Source: Candidatus Heimdallarchaeota archaeon LC_2 (GTDB taxonomy: Archaea > Asgardarchaeota > Heimdallarchaeia > Heimdallarchaeales > Kariarchaeaceae). From it: a stretch of DNA of 64,000 bases. The position numbers and the translations under genes are program-made. The stretch is from assembly GCA_001940725.1 (NCBI GenBank), contig MDVR01000013.1, positions 1 to 64,000 on the forward strand, read 5' to 3'. The notes beneath the pieces were generated by a model that worked only from the letters and a program-made list of their open reading frames with translations, made no database searches and was not told the DNA's origin. Numbering within the stretch: position 1 is the first letter of the stretch; every line of letters starts with the position of its first letter. This document shows positions 34,059 through 42,779 of the stretch, in pieces.

Positions 34059-34475
34059 TTATACCACCGTACTTGCTATGGTCCCAATACGAGGCCATCT
34101 GTTGATTGCTTCTCTTGCTACTGGTCCTTTTGCCTCATTTGAACGAGGATCACCTTGCGGATTAACAAGAACAACTGCATTATCCTCAAAAGAAATCATT
34201 TCACCACTTTCACGAGTAAAAGGTCTTCTTTGTCTAATTATTATTGCTCGAACAATAGTTCTTCTTAGTTTTGCATTACCTTTTTTTACGGATGCGATTA
34301 CCATATCTCCAACAGATGCTCTAGGATATCTGTTTAATCTACCTCTATAACCTGCAACTGATATAACTTGAATAATTCTTGCACCAGAATTATCAGCCAC
34401 TCTAATTTTAGTGCCTACTTGAATTCCTGCTGCGGATTTTACTCTTGGAGTTCCCGCTGCTTTACGTTTTGCCAT
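34059..34475 (-). CDS. rpl14: Ribosomal protein uL14
   Basis: A 138-aa uL14. Signature GTKIRVADNSGARIIQVISV, then ASVGDMVIASVKKGNAKLRR and TIVRAIIIRQRRPFTRESG, with ISFEDNAVVLVNPQGDPRSN and GPVAREA near the end. It has a good Shine-Dalgarno (AGGAGG) before the ATG. It lies 12 bp after uS17 and abuts uL24. Confidence 0.96.
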   Translation of the reverse strand: MAKRKAAGTPRVKSAAGIQVGTKIRVADNSGARIIQVISVAGYRGRLNRYPRASVGDMVIASVKKGNAKLRRTIVRAIIIRQRRPFTRESGEMISFEDNAVVLVNPQGDPRSNEAKGPVAREAINRWPRIGTIASTVV

Positions 34476-34487
34476 TTTCTTTTCCTC

Positions 34488-34826
34488 CTAATTTGCTATT
34501 GCAAGTTTTTCGATTACAACAAAACTTACATGTTTGGCAATGTGACGACATTCCATAACTTTTACAACGTCTCCACTTTTAGCATCAATACAACTTGGAT
34601 TGCGTGCTGAAAGTGATCCGTGTCTCTTCTCATACCGATTGTATTTCTTAACAAGATGTAAGAAATCCCTTCGAATTACAAGTGTTTTATTCATTTTTGT
34701 AGATTCTACCTTTCCTTCAACTATTCTGCCTCTAACTGGCAAAGTACCATGCCAGGGACATAATGAATCGTCACATTCCTTGGAAGGTGGATTAGCTTCT
34801 ATACCTATATTTCTAACTTTGGACAT
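34488..34826 (-). CDS. rps17: Ribosomal protein uS17
   Basis: A 112-aa uS17. I take the ATG at 34826 (MSKVRNIGIEANPPSKECDD); 24 upstream in-frame residues (from 34898) do not look ribosomal. The protein has the archaeal CPWHGTLPVRGRIVEGKVES, then KTLVIRRDFLHLVKKYNRYE, HGSLSARNPSCID and GDVVKVMECR. It heads the leftward operon. In most archaea the gene before it is the RNase P subunit Rpp29; here that gene lies 3.5 kb away on the other strand. A TATA-like CTATTTAAATG lies near 35016-35027 on the minus strand. Confidence 0.94.
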   Translation of the reverse strand: MSKVRNIGIEANPPSKECDDSLCPWHGTLPVRGRIVEGKVESTKMNKTLVIRRDFLHLVKKYNRYEKRHGSLSARNPSCIDAKSGDVVKVMECRHIAKHVSFVVIEKLAIAN

Positions 34827-35086
34827 ATTTTTTACCCCAATACTGATCGCATTATTCAAATTTGTGCATAACCAAAAATACCTCGTTAAAGTGATCAATT
34901 GGGTAACGATTGACCGAGTAGAGCCTGTTTCTCCAGAAGGGTATTCTTGTTAGTCCGAAAACTATTCAGGTTGTAGAACAATACGATGTCTTACATAATT
35001 ACGATTCTGATTAAACATTTAAATAGAGTGATACAAATCAGTTACTGAAAACAATGTTATCTCCTTTTTAATTTTAAAATAATAAT

Positions 35087-36013
35087 TTAAGAATTGAAAT
35101 GTTGCCACCCCTTGTTATCAATTATTTTATTCAAATATCTTACTTCTTTTCTTTCTACTACTTTACCCAGTAGAATCAAATCCTTGGATTCTTCATATAC
35201 TAAATGTGAGGTAAATAGAATACCTAATTCTTCCCCTCCATAAAAGATTAGATCCATAATATCAATTCCATTGATATCAGCGATCTCTTCCGTCCACTTA
35301 TTTACATTAATAAGGTTTATTTCAAACCCAACATCAGACATTATAGACAAATGGTATAAGCTCGATGCAACTCCATCGCTACAATCAATTGCTGAAGAGG
35401 CATCATATTGAAGAAAATCAACATATAATTTTGGTATTCCATAAATTTTTATAGCCTTAGAACTATCACCTCTCCAATTGTTTGTGAGGATGCCTAATGC
35501 CGAACTCATCATACCCATACTAGGACCAATCCAATAAATAAATTCACCGACCTTCGCCCCATCCCTTCGAATTAATTTATCATTAGAGTAACCCCACGTT
35601 GTTACATCAATTACTAAATCATTTGCTGAATTTAAGTCTCCACCTAAATATGAAATATTATATTTATTACAAGCAAATGCAACACCTTTCAATACTTCTT
35701 TAACATTATTCACATCCACTTTAGGAATTGATAAAGAGATAACTGCATATTTAGGATTTACGCCTTTGGCAATAATATCGGATGCTGAATTTATTAATGC
35801 CCTATATCCACAATTAAAAAATGATAACCCGTCCGGTCGATCTGTAGAGGCTACCCATGTATCAGAGTTTAACACAATATATCCTTCCTCAACAGGAACT
35901 GCGACTGCATCTTCATTCCAACCTAGGAGGTTTTGATTCTTGACATCCACGAGTTCTTTAATTGATCTTAAGATTGCTTGTTCCTTCGATTCATCTAGTA
36001 CAATCTTATCCAT
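35087..36013 (-). CDS. thiL: Thiamine-monophosphate kinase (ThiL)-like protein
   Basis: A 308-aa protein of the PurM/ThiL ATP-binding fold. Motifs: LLGWNEDAVAVPVEEGYIVL (ATP/Mg Asp), NSDTWVASTDRPDGLSFFNC, INSASDIIAKGVNPKYAVIS, YLGGDLNSANDLVIDVTTWG and SAIDCSDGVASSLYHLSIMS, as in ThiL, which makes thiamine diphosphate from the monophosphate. The C-terminal part contains YGGEELGILFT, the usual G-G-E-D-Y/E motif. It is transcribed leftward behind uS19 and sits at the breakpoint between the two ribosomal gene blocks. Confidence 0.85.
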   Translation of the reverse strand: MDKIVLDESKEQAILRSIKELVDVKNQNLLGWNEDAVAVPVEEGYIVLNSDTWVASTDRPDGLSFFNCGYRALINSASDIIAKGVNPKYAVISLSIPKVDVNNVKEVLKGVAFACNKYNISYLGGDLNSANDLVIDVTTWGYSNDKLIRRDGAKVGEFIYWIGPSMGMMSSALGILTNNWRGDSSKAIKIYGIPKLYVDFLQYDASSAIDCSDGVASSLYHLSIMSDVGFEINLINVNKWTEEIADINGIDIMDLIFYGGEELGILFTSHLVYEESKDLILLGKVVERKEVRYLNKIIDNKGWQHFNS

Positions 36014-36210
36014 TATTTCTCTAAATAATCAGTCAACTTATTATTTAAATTTCATATTTACCAGTAGTTAGTAAATGAAACATTTTTCTGATTTTCTTAT
36101 ATTAATCGCCTTCAAATATTGGAACTGATAAATTGATTTGTAATAAAATTGTTTGCTCATTATCTTAAGCCTTTTATGTGCTTATCTTAGTGGAATTGTG
36201 AGTTAAACGA

Positions 36211-36627
36211 ATGTCATCTAGACGTCAAACGCACTATCGTGGTAAAACATTAAATGAATTACAATCACTAACATTAGATGAGTTAGTTGAGTTATTACCA
36301 TCGAGGCAAAGAAGATCATTAACACGCCAAGAGTATTGGAACCATGAAAGATCTAAATTGTTAGGTAAATTAAGAAATGCAAAAGAAGCTATGGATAAAG
36401 GAAAAGAAGTCATTGTTAAAACACATATTCGAGACTTCGTTGTACTTCCCGAATTTGTAGGTTTAACTGTTGAAATTTATAATGGTAAGGAATACACCCC
36501 AATAAAACTTACATTCGATAAGGTCGGAGATTATTTCGCACAATATTCACATGCACGTAAGCTTGTACGACACAGTGCCCCAGGTATTGGAGCTACTCGA
36601 TCTTCAATGTATGTACCTCTCAAGTAA
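36211..36627 (+). CDS. rps19: Ribosomal protein uS19
   Basis: A 138-aa uS19. Motifs: SRRQTHYRGKTLNELQSLTL, LPSRQRRSLTR, then VIVKTHIRDFVVLPEFVGLT, VEIYNGKEYTPI and the C-terminus SHARKLVRHSAPGIGATRSS. It starts the rightward block uS19-uL22-uS3-uL29-Rpp29. The usual preceding genes (uL2, uL23, uL4, uL3) are not here. The 164-bp gap to uL22 is large for this operon and has TATA-like sequence, so uL22 may have its own promoter. Confidence 0.95.
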   Translation: MSSRRQTHYRGKTLNELQSLTLDELVELLPSRQRRSLTRQEYWNHERSKLLGKLRNAKEAMDKGKEVIVKTHIRDFVVLPEFVGLTVEIYNGKEYTPIKLTFDKVGDYFAQYSHARKLVRHSAPGIGATRSSMYVPLK

Positions 36628-36791
36628 TATTATCAATTAAGAAAAAACTTAAAATTGTTAGTTATCACAATTGCTTCGAAATTAAAATAGACATTCAAAT
36701 CCCCCATTTGAAACTTTGAAAAATTACAAAATTTATGAAGATAAAAATTGATCATCTAGCGCGAGATATCTTAAGGCTTTAATTATAGTAA

Positions 36792-37283
36792 TTGAAAATC
36801 GGTTTTGAAGTAACATTGTCAAGATTTAAGTATTCAACTGTGGGTTTGGATATCGATCCAGATAAGACTGTATTTGCAAGTGGAAGGGAAATTAATTGTT
36901 CTACTAAGCATTCACGAGAAATTTGTAAACAAATAAAAGGTATGCTAGTAGATGATGCAAAGACCTATTTAGAAAATGTAATTGATATGAAGAAATCAGT
37001 TCCATTTAAAAGATATAATAAAAAGATAGGTCATCGAAGTGATTTAGTAGGTTGGGATACTGGAAGATACCCCGTTAAAGCTGCAGGTAAAATTCTAGAT
37101 GTTTTAAATAATCTAGAAAAGAATGCAGAAAATAAAGGACTTGAAGTCGATCGATTATATATTTTCCATTCAGCTACTCAAAGAGGTAGAAAGATAAAAA
37201 GAATTTTCGCACGAGCGTTTGGTTCAAGTTCACCAAAGGTGAATACACTCACACATATTGAACTCGCTGCAGAAGAGGTTTAG
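36792..37283 (+). CDS. rpl22: Ribosomal protein uL22
   Basis: A 163-aa archaeal/eukaryotic-type uL22 that lines the peptide exit tunnel. It has STKHSREICKQIKGMLVDDA, VPFKRYNKKIGHRSDL, GRYPVKAAGKILDVLNNLE and the C-terminal hook GRKIKRIFARAFGSSSPKVN with THIELAAEE. The start is TTG at 36792. uS3 begins 2 bp after the stop. Confidence 0.95.
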   Translation: MKIGFEVTLSRFKYSTVGLDIDPDKTVFASGREINCSTKHSREICKQIKGMLVDDAKTYLENVIDMKKSVPFKRYNKKIGHRSDLVGWDTGRYPVKAAGKILDVLNNLEKNAENKGLEVDRLYIFHSATQRGRKIKRIFARAFGSSSPKVNTLTHIELAAEEV

Positions 37284-37285
37284 TT

Positions 37286-38086
37286 ATGCCAAATAGTATT
37301 AAAAATTTTACTGAACGAAGATTACATACCACGTTTCTTGATGAATATTTTAAAGAGAAACTAGCTTCCGCAGAATACGGATATATGATTTATCAACCTT
37401 CGTCAACTATTACTAAAATAACACTAAAAGTTGGACGAGTAGGTCTTGCAATTGGAAGAAGAGGGAAGACAATTAAGCAATTATCAATAGATGCTAAAAA
37501 AATTCTTGGTCATGAACGAGTTCAAATTGAAGTAGAACCATTAGATGATCCTGAAAGTTATCCACAAGTAATGGCACAAAGATTAGCATCTTCACTTGAA
37601 AGAGGTAGGCATTTTCGAAGAAGTGCTTATGGTACAATGAGAAGAATAATGAGTACTGGTGCTCTTGGGTGTGAAATCACAGTTGCTGGTAAAATCACAT
37701 CACAAAGAGCAAGAGTAGAGAATTTCAGAGAAGGATTTGTTGCAAAAACTGGAGAGCCTGCTGAAGAGTTTGTGAAGGTCGGTCGAGCATATGCAAAAAT
37801 TAAACGAGGTACTCTTGGCATAACGGTATTAATTATGGTCCCAGATGCAGTACTACCAGATGCAGTCGAGATCATCGCAGAACCAACTCATACATCTAGG
37901 GAAATTACAAGAGAGGCAGATGAAGAATTATCTGAAGATCTCGAAACTTCAACAGAAAAAATACCAATGGATGACGAATTCGGAGATTTAGAGGAATTAG
38001 ATGCCTCAGATAGTGATATTCCAGAAGATGCAGTTAAAGCCTTAGAAGAAGAAGAGGAATTAGAAGAACTAGAGGATGTAGAATAA
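37286..38086 (+). CDS. rps3: Ribosomal protein uS3 with an acidic C-terminal tail
   Basis: A 266-aa uS3. The N-terminal KH domain has GRVGLAIGRRGKTIKQLSID and the C-terminal domain GCEITVAGKITSQRARVENF, EFVKVGRAYAKIKRGTLGIT. The last 60 or so residues are Asp/Glu-rich (EEEEELEELEDVE at the end), like the tail on uL24. It is tightly coupled to uL22 upstream and uL29 downstream. uS3 has a role in mRNA entry and, in some systems, DNA repair. Confidence 0.95.
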   Translation: MPNSIKNFTERRLHTTFLDEYFKEKLASAEYGYMIYQPSSTITKITLKVGRVGLAIGRRGKTIKQLSIDAKKILGHERVQIEVEPLDDPESYPQVMAQRLASSLERGRHFRRSAYGTMRRIMSTGALGCEITVAGKITSQRARVENFREGFVAKTGEPAEEFVKVGRAYAKIKRGTLGITVLIMVPDAVLPDAVEIIAEPTHTSREITREADEELSEDLETSTEKIPMDDEFGDLEELDASDSDIPEDAVKALEEEEELEELEDVE

Positions 38087-38087
38087 A

Positions 38088-38291
38088 ATGGCAATTTTGA
38101 GAATGAGTGAGATCAGAAAATATAGGCCCGAACAGAGAGAGACAAGATTACTACAATATCGAAAAGAATTAATGGATGTTTATTCACAACTTTCTGCTGG
38201 TGGAAGTATTGAAGATCCAAGCAAAATAAAGCAATTGAAAAAAACTATTGCAAGATTATTAACCGTTGGTAACGAAAAAGATTCTTCTTAA
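38088..38291 (+). CDS. rpl29: Ribosomal protein uL29
   Basis: A 67-aa uL29. Two long helices with the signatures MSEIRKYRPEQRETRLLQYR, and KIKQLKKTIARLLTVGNEK. It begins one base after the uS3 stop. The gene for SUI1/eIF1, often next in archaea, is absent. Confidence 0.92.
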   Translation: MAILRMSEIRKYRPEQRETRLLQYRKELMDVYSQLSAGGSIEDPSKIKQLKKTIARLLTVGNEKDSS

Positions 38292-38311
38292 TTCTAATAT
38301 CGCAATAAGTT

Positions 38312-38608
38312 ATGAACCTAATAAATTATCGAAAAATGGTTACATCAATACTTGTAAATCCATTAGATAATCTAATCATCTTTATTGAAGATCATCACAA
38401 TAAATCAATGAAGTCTGTTAAAGGCAAAATTATCAACGAGACTAAATATATGATTCACCTTATGACAGATACCCATAATTTAATTTCAATTCCAAAAAAA
38501 GGTGGAAAATTCATTATATTGTCTGAAAATATTAAAATTATTATAACTGGAGATTTATTGTTAGGGAATGCAAAATCTAGATCGAAAAAGAAATATCGTA
38601 AATGGTAA
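38312..38608 (+). CDS. rnp1: RNase P protein component 1 (Rpp29/Pop4 family)
   Basis: A 98-aa protein of the Rpp29/Rnp1 family, part of archaeal RNase P, which trims the 5' leader of tRNAs. The Sm-like beta core reads SMKSVKGKIINETKYMIHLM, then LISIPKKGGKFIILSENIKI and ITGDLLLGNAKSRSKKK with a basic tail. Its position after uL29 in a ribosomal operon is the usual archaeal one. In the standard arrangement uS17 would follow; here the operon ends and a pilin-like gene converges from the other strand. Confidence 0.88.
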   Translation: MNLINYRKMVTSILVNPLDNLIIFIEDHHNKSMKSVKGKIINETKYMIHLMTDTHNLISIPKKGGKFIILSENIKIIITGDLLLGNAKSRSKKKYRKW

Positions 38609-38634
38609 GAAACTGTTTGGTAAAATCAAAATAA

Positions 38635-39435
38635 CTAAATTGTTAACAAAATAGGTACTTCAATAAATTTAATATTTACAATTTCTCCAGATAAACTACT
38701 TGTAAGATAGGTCCCATCTGGTTTTGCAATTCCATTAATCGAATGTAAGATTGTTAAATCACCCGTAATCAATTGAGAAGGAAATTCAGTGATGTTTGAT
38801 GCTCGTCTTCTTAAACGCAAGGTCCATTCATCCAAATCAATTGGAAAATCAACAAAATCTGGATTAAATTCTAATTTAATTACAATGATGGTAATATCAT
38901 ATTGACCATTCGGAAGTTGTTCTGAAATTTCAATTCTAGATCTAAAATAAAGTGAAAATCTAGCTTCATCATTCACGTATTCAACCTTGGAAACAAAATT
39001 GTCTGATGTTGTGGTGTTCCAATTAACAAAACTATTTTCTTGAGTGTTCCTACCAAAATAACTTATTCCCGATCTACCTTGAAATTCTGCAGTTACATTT
39101 CCGGTGAATGAACCAATCTGGGAATTAAATAGAATAGGCCCTGGGGTACCAGTAATATTAAAATCAAGAAGATAACCAGAGTTGATTGAATAAATGGCTC
39201 CTTTCGAAATTATTTTCGCTCGGTTCTGAGCATCTTCAGCTGATGAAACAAGATCCGTAACGGCATTTGCGATTGAATACATTACAAATTCCTGATTATT
39301 TGCCTGAGTTGTGGCTTCAAATCCAAAAATTGTGGGAGAGATCCGACTGTAAAGAACCCCCATCGATGCAATCATAATGATAAAAATCAACATCGTGGCA
39401 ATAACATTAGTTGTTCCTTTTCGCGATTTAAGCAC
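38635..39435 (-). CDS. Type IV pilin/archaellin-like surface protein
   Basis: A 266-aa protein. The N-terminus MLKSRKGTTNVIATMLIFII has the look of an archaeal class III signal peptide: basic residues, a Gly before the cut site (K-G-T), then a hydrophobic helix that would form the filament core. The rest is beta-rich with potential N-glycosylation sequons (NITG, NVTA, NTTT, NITE). No pilus or archaellum assembly genes (PilB, PilC, FlaI, PibD) are in the window. It could be a minor pilin or a DUF1628-like surface protein. It is convergent with the Rpp29 gene. Confidence 0.65.
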   Translation of the reverse strand: MLKSRKGTTNVIATMLIFIIMIASMGVLYSRISPTIFGFEATTQANNQEFVMYSIANAVTDLVSSAEDAQNRAKIISKGAIYSINSGYLLDFNITGTPGPILFNSQIGSFTGNVTAEFQGRSGISYFGRNTQENSFVNWNTTTSDNFVSKVEYVNDEARFSLYFRSRIEISEQLPNGQYDITIIVIKLEFNPDFVDFPIDLDEWTLRLRRRASNITEFPSQLITGDLTILHSINGIAKPDGTYLTSSLSGEIVNIKFIEVPILLTI

Positions 39436-39548
39436 TATACTATCTTGAATATTTTAGCAAATTAATATTATTATTTTTTAATTGATTATTGTTAAATATT
39501 TTATTTGAATTGATTATTTATTTATGGTATTGTAATTTGAAGTGAAAA

Positions 39549-39866
39549 TTATCCGAAGAGAGAGCCGAGACCTTCATCATCGTCTTCTATTTCTTCGCCT
39601 TCTTCTTCTTCTTCTTCTTCGACAGCATCTTCAGCGGTGGCAGAGCTTTTAGCTCCAGCTGCGGCTGCAGGTGCAGCTGCAGGAGCGGCCATAACTGCAG
39701 AAACCAATGCTTCATTGATGTCAACTTCTCCAAGAGCGGCTACGAGTGCTTTTACTCTTGACTTATCAGCAGTAACGCCTGCTGCTTTTAGGACTTTTGT
39801 AATTCCTTCTTCTGTTATTTCTTGTTCGCTTTTGTGTAATACGAGTGCGGTATATAAATATTGCAT
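39549..39866 (-). CDS. rpl12: Ribosomal stalk protein P1 (archaeal L12)
   Basis: A 105-aa acidic stalk protein. I take the ATG at 39866 (MQYLYTALVLHKSEQEITEE); 17 upstream in-frame residues are extra. The N-terminal dimerisation helices lead to an Ala/Pro-rich hinge (APAAAPAAAAG), a Glu stretch and the C-terminus DDEGLGSLFG, which binds translation GTPases. It is the last gene of the uL1-P0-P1 operon, 16 bp after P0. Confidence 0.94.
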   Translation of the reverse strand: MQYLYTALVLHKSEQEITEEGITKVLKAAGVTADKSRVKALVAALGEVDINEALVSAVMAAPAAAPAAAAGAKSSATAEDAVEEEEEEEGEEIEDDDEGLGSLFG

Positions 39867-39882
39867 TTTTTGTTTCTCCTTT

Positions 39883-40767
39883 TTATAATAGTTCAGCAGG
39901 AACTGCTGATGCATCAACTGCTGATGCGGCTCTAGCTAGTGCTAAAGCATGAGCATGAGCTCTACCAAGTACCATGGATGCTGTTTCTTCATTAATATAT
40001 CCAATAGATGCTGCTAGTGCAAATGCATTACGTTTGGCTTTGGAAATTAGTAGTGGGGCGGTATCACTATTAAGGATACCTGCTTCCACAGCCAAATTCA
40101 TAGCTGATTGATGTGCAAAAATTAAATCATTTCTGTACGATTCAAAGTCAACAATGAGATTTTCATGGTCAATGATTTCTCCGTTCTCAAGGACGACATC
40201 TAATGACAGTCCTACCAAGAAGGGTTCAATTTCCAACCTCGTCAAAATACTTGCCAACGTTGCACTTACTCTTTCACCAGGTGCCAATACTTGGGTATCT
40301 GATGGAATTGCGACCGTACCATCTTCAATTCTGGTAGGTAAACCTATTGAATTTAACTCACTTATTACTCCACCTGGCAAGAACCCTGTGTTCATTTTGC
40401 TTACAGTGACAGTTATTGGTGATATTTGACCTGCTTTTGCTGGAGCTTTTACCTTGTTCTTATCAAGATAATTAGCAATTTGATAAGGACTATCATTTGT
40501 AAATAGAAAGACTGCTGGCCCTTTGATATATTCTGATAATAAATCAGACCCATCAATTTTCGAATCTGCCAAAGCTCGTCGCATCAAAGTATTTTTGGCT
40601 GCGACAATTGTTGCCCTATTTCTGAGATCGGCTCTTAGTTTTTGAACTGTTTTTGCTCCGATGGATTCCATTTGAACAATTCCAATTGTTTGGTGCTTTT
40701 GAATGAGATTTTTTAACTTAGAAACAGTTTCTATTTTTCTAGGTGCTATTGATCTTTTGCTACTCAT
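39883..40767 (-). CDS. rpl10: Ribosomal protein uL10 (P0)
   Basis: A 294-aa P0. The N-terminal rRNA-binding part has VQMESIGAKTVQKLRADLRN, NTLMRRAL and an insert domain with TGFLPGGVISELNSIGLPTR. The C-terminal helices (FALAASIGYINEETASMVLG; HALALARAASAVDASAVPAE) bind P1 dimers. It lacks the acidic C-terminal SLFG tail found in many P0 proteins and ends at AVPAELL. The start lies just one base after the uL1 stop. Confidence 0.93.
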   Translation of the reverse strand: MSSKRSIAPRKIETVSKLKNLIQKHQTIGIVQMESIGAKTVQKLRADLRNRATIVAAKNTLMRRALADSKIDGSDLLSEYIKGPAVFLFTNDSPYQIANYLDKNKVKAPAKAGQISPITVTVSKMNTGFLPGGVISELNSIGLPTRIEDGTVAIPSDTQVLAPGERVSATLASILTRLEIEPFLVGLSLDVVLENGEIIDHENLIVDFESYRNDLIFAHQSAMNLAVEAGILNSDTAPLLISKAKRNAFALAASIGYINEETASMVLGRAHAHALALARAASAVDASAVPAELL

Positions 40768-40768
40768 T

Positions 40769-41416
40769 TCATTTTGCTCCTAGTACGATAGCAGGACCCA
40801 TAGTTGTTTTTATATGAGTTCTATAAATATTGTTAGGCCCCTGTTCAAGTTTGCTTTCAACCTCATTAAGAACAGTTCGGATATTTGAAGCAAGTTCATT
40901 ATCTTCCATTGTCTCATATCCAACTCTACAATGAATAACTGGATTTTGTTTCAAATTAATTTTACATGTTCGTGTATATCTTGCAACAAAATCTTCTAAA
41001 TTGGCATTAGGTGATAAAACAGTTGGCATTTTACCTGTTGGACCTAAGTATCGTCCCAAATTCTTACCAACAAGAGCCATCAGTTGTGGTATTGCAAGAA
41101 AATAATCAACTGTCGCTATTAATTCTTTTGCATCTTTGGGATTTTTTCCTAAACTTTCAATCTCCTCTTCATTAAGAGTATATTCAATGTTGTTTTCTTT
41201 TGCTTTACCAATGATTGCTGCATCGCCTATAACGCATAATTTGATATCTGGAGAGATGACATGAGGTAGTAAAACTTCGGTTCGAAATCTTTTACTTGGA
41301 TCTTTCAAATTCACATCTTTAATAGCAATTGCGATATCAATAGATTGAACAAACTTTCGTTTCTTCGATTTTGATTTGGCCTTGCGTACAGCATCTGTTA
41401 TAACTTCTAGTGACAT
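40769..41416 (-). CDS. rpl1: Ribosomal protein uL1
   Basis: A 215-aa uL1. I take the ATG at 41416 (MSLEVITDAVRKAKSKSKKR), which follows a strong AGGAGGT; 16 upstream in-frame residues are not part of the family. Motifs: PHVISPDIKLCVIGDAA, FLAIPQLMALVGKNLGRYLG - PTGKMPTVL and GPNNIYRTHIKTTMGPAIVL. uL11, which commonly precedes it, is absent. The leader has a TATA-like TTTATTTTTATATTG (around 41535-41549, minus strand), giving a 5' leader of roughly 100 bp that could hold a uL1 autoregulatory site (inference). Confidence 0.95.
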   Translation of the reverse strand: MSLEVITDAVRKAKSKSKKRKFVQSIDIAIAIKDVNLKDPSKRFRTEVLLPHVISPDIKLCVIGDAAIIGKAKENNIEYTLNEEEIESLGKNPKDAKELIATVDYFLAIPQLMALVGKNLGRYLGPTGKMPTVLSPNANLEDFVARYTRTCKINLKQNPVIHCRVGYETMEDNELASNIRTVLNEVESKLEQGPNNIYRTHIKTTMGPAIVLGAK

Positions 41417-41671
41417 TATTGTGTTGTACCTCCTGCTACTGAACTTTTCAGTTTGATAAATCAAAGCCTGTCAGTCAACGCAGGGTAAAAGAAGACATCA
41501 TTCGATGCTTCTAATCATTGTTTTTCATCATACAATATAAAAATAAAGATAGTTCGCGATAGAAATTGAATTTAATAATTCAGAAATTCCATAATAAGAT
41601 TGGAAATTTTACGATATATATTGACCTTGGTGTTGAGTTTTAAAATTGTTTTAAAAATGAAATAATTAACA

Positions 41672-42151
41672 GTGGAAAATCTGCCTAATTTCAATTATTT
41701 AACTGAAGTACCGGATTCTAAAACAGTTTTGAATATTCTAACTAAGCCAGTTCGAGATTGGATTCAAATACATCTCGGTAAGTTAAATCAAGTACAATTA
41801 GTCGCCATCCCACAAATAATTAAAAAGGTCTCAACATTAGTGATGTCACCTACTGGATCGGGTAAGACACTTTCTGCATTTCTCGGTATAATATCTGAAT
41901 TGCTTATTATGGAAAATAAAAACGAACTTACAGATAATATTTATTGTTTATACATATCACCATTAAGAGCCCTTGGGAATGATATTCATAAGAATTTAGA
42001 AATTCCATTAAATAATATAAAAGAGAAAACTGGTACAAAAATACGAATTGCTAAAAGAACAGGCGATACTCCCACAAGCGAAAGAATTAAACTTTTACGC
42101 AAACCACCACATATACTCATTACAACCCCTGAATCTTTTGCATTAATGTAA
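41672..42151 (+). pseudogene. Truncated Lhr helicase N-terminus, tandem copy 1
   Basis: 159 codons identical to the start of the intact helicase, including the Q-like motif and Walker A (SPTGSGKTLSAF), ending at SFALM and a TAA created by the repeat junction. It lacks DEIH and all later motifs. If the duplication is real, a short ATP-binding peptide could still be made; catalytic activity is not possible. Confidence 0.85.
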
Positions 42152-42225
42152 GATTGGAAATTTTACGATATATATTGACCTTGGTGTTGAGTTTTAAAAT
42201 TGTTTTAAAAATGAAATAATTAACA

Positions 42226-42705
42226 GTGGAAAATCTGCCTAATTTCAATTATTTAACTGAAGTACCGGATTCTAAAACAGTTTTGAATATTCTAACTAAG
42301 CCAGTTCGAGATTGGATTCAAATACATCTCGGTAAGTTAAATCAAGTACAATTAGTCGCCATCCCACAAATAATTAAAAAGGTCTCAACATTAGTGATGT
42401 CACCTACTGGATCGGGTAAGACACTTTCTGCATTTCTCGGTATAATATCTGAATTGCTTATTATGGAAAATAAAAACGAACTTACAGATAATATTTATTG
42501 TTTATACATATCACCATTAAGAGCCCTTGGGAATGATATTCATAAGAATTTAGAAATTCCATTAAATAATATAAAAGAGAAAACTGGTACAAAAATACGA
42601 ATTGCTAAAAGAACAGGCGATACTCCCACAAGCGAAAGAATTAAACTTTTACGCAAACCACCACATATACTCATTACAACCCCTGAATCTTTTGCATTAA
42701 TGTAA
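42226..42705 (+). pseudogene. Truncated Lhr helicase N-terminus, tandem copy 2
   Basis: Identical to copy 1 in sequence and in the junction stop. It is preceded by its own copy of the promoter and followed by the promoter of the intact gene. Confidence 0.85.
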
Positions 42706-42779
42706 GATTGGAAATTTTACGATATATATTGACCTTGGTGTTGAGTTTTAAAATTGTTTTAAAAATGAAATAATTAACA

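Noticed and set aside
37888..38094. Serine-rich minus-strand frame over the end of uS3
   Set aside because: Antisense shadow of the acidic uS3 tail.
41417..41594. uL1 autoregulatory leader element
   Set aside because: A short CCTG/CAGG hairpin can be drawn in the leader, but I could not match it to the known uL1-binding motif, so it is not listed as a feature.
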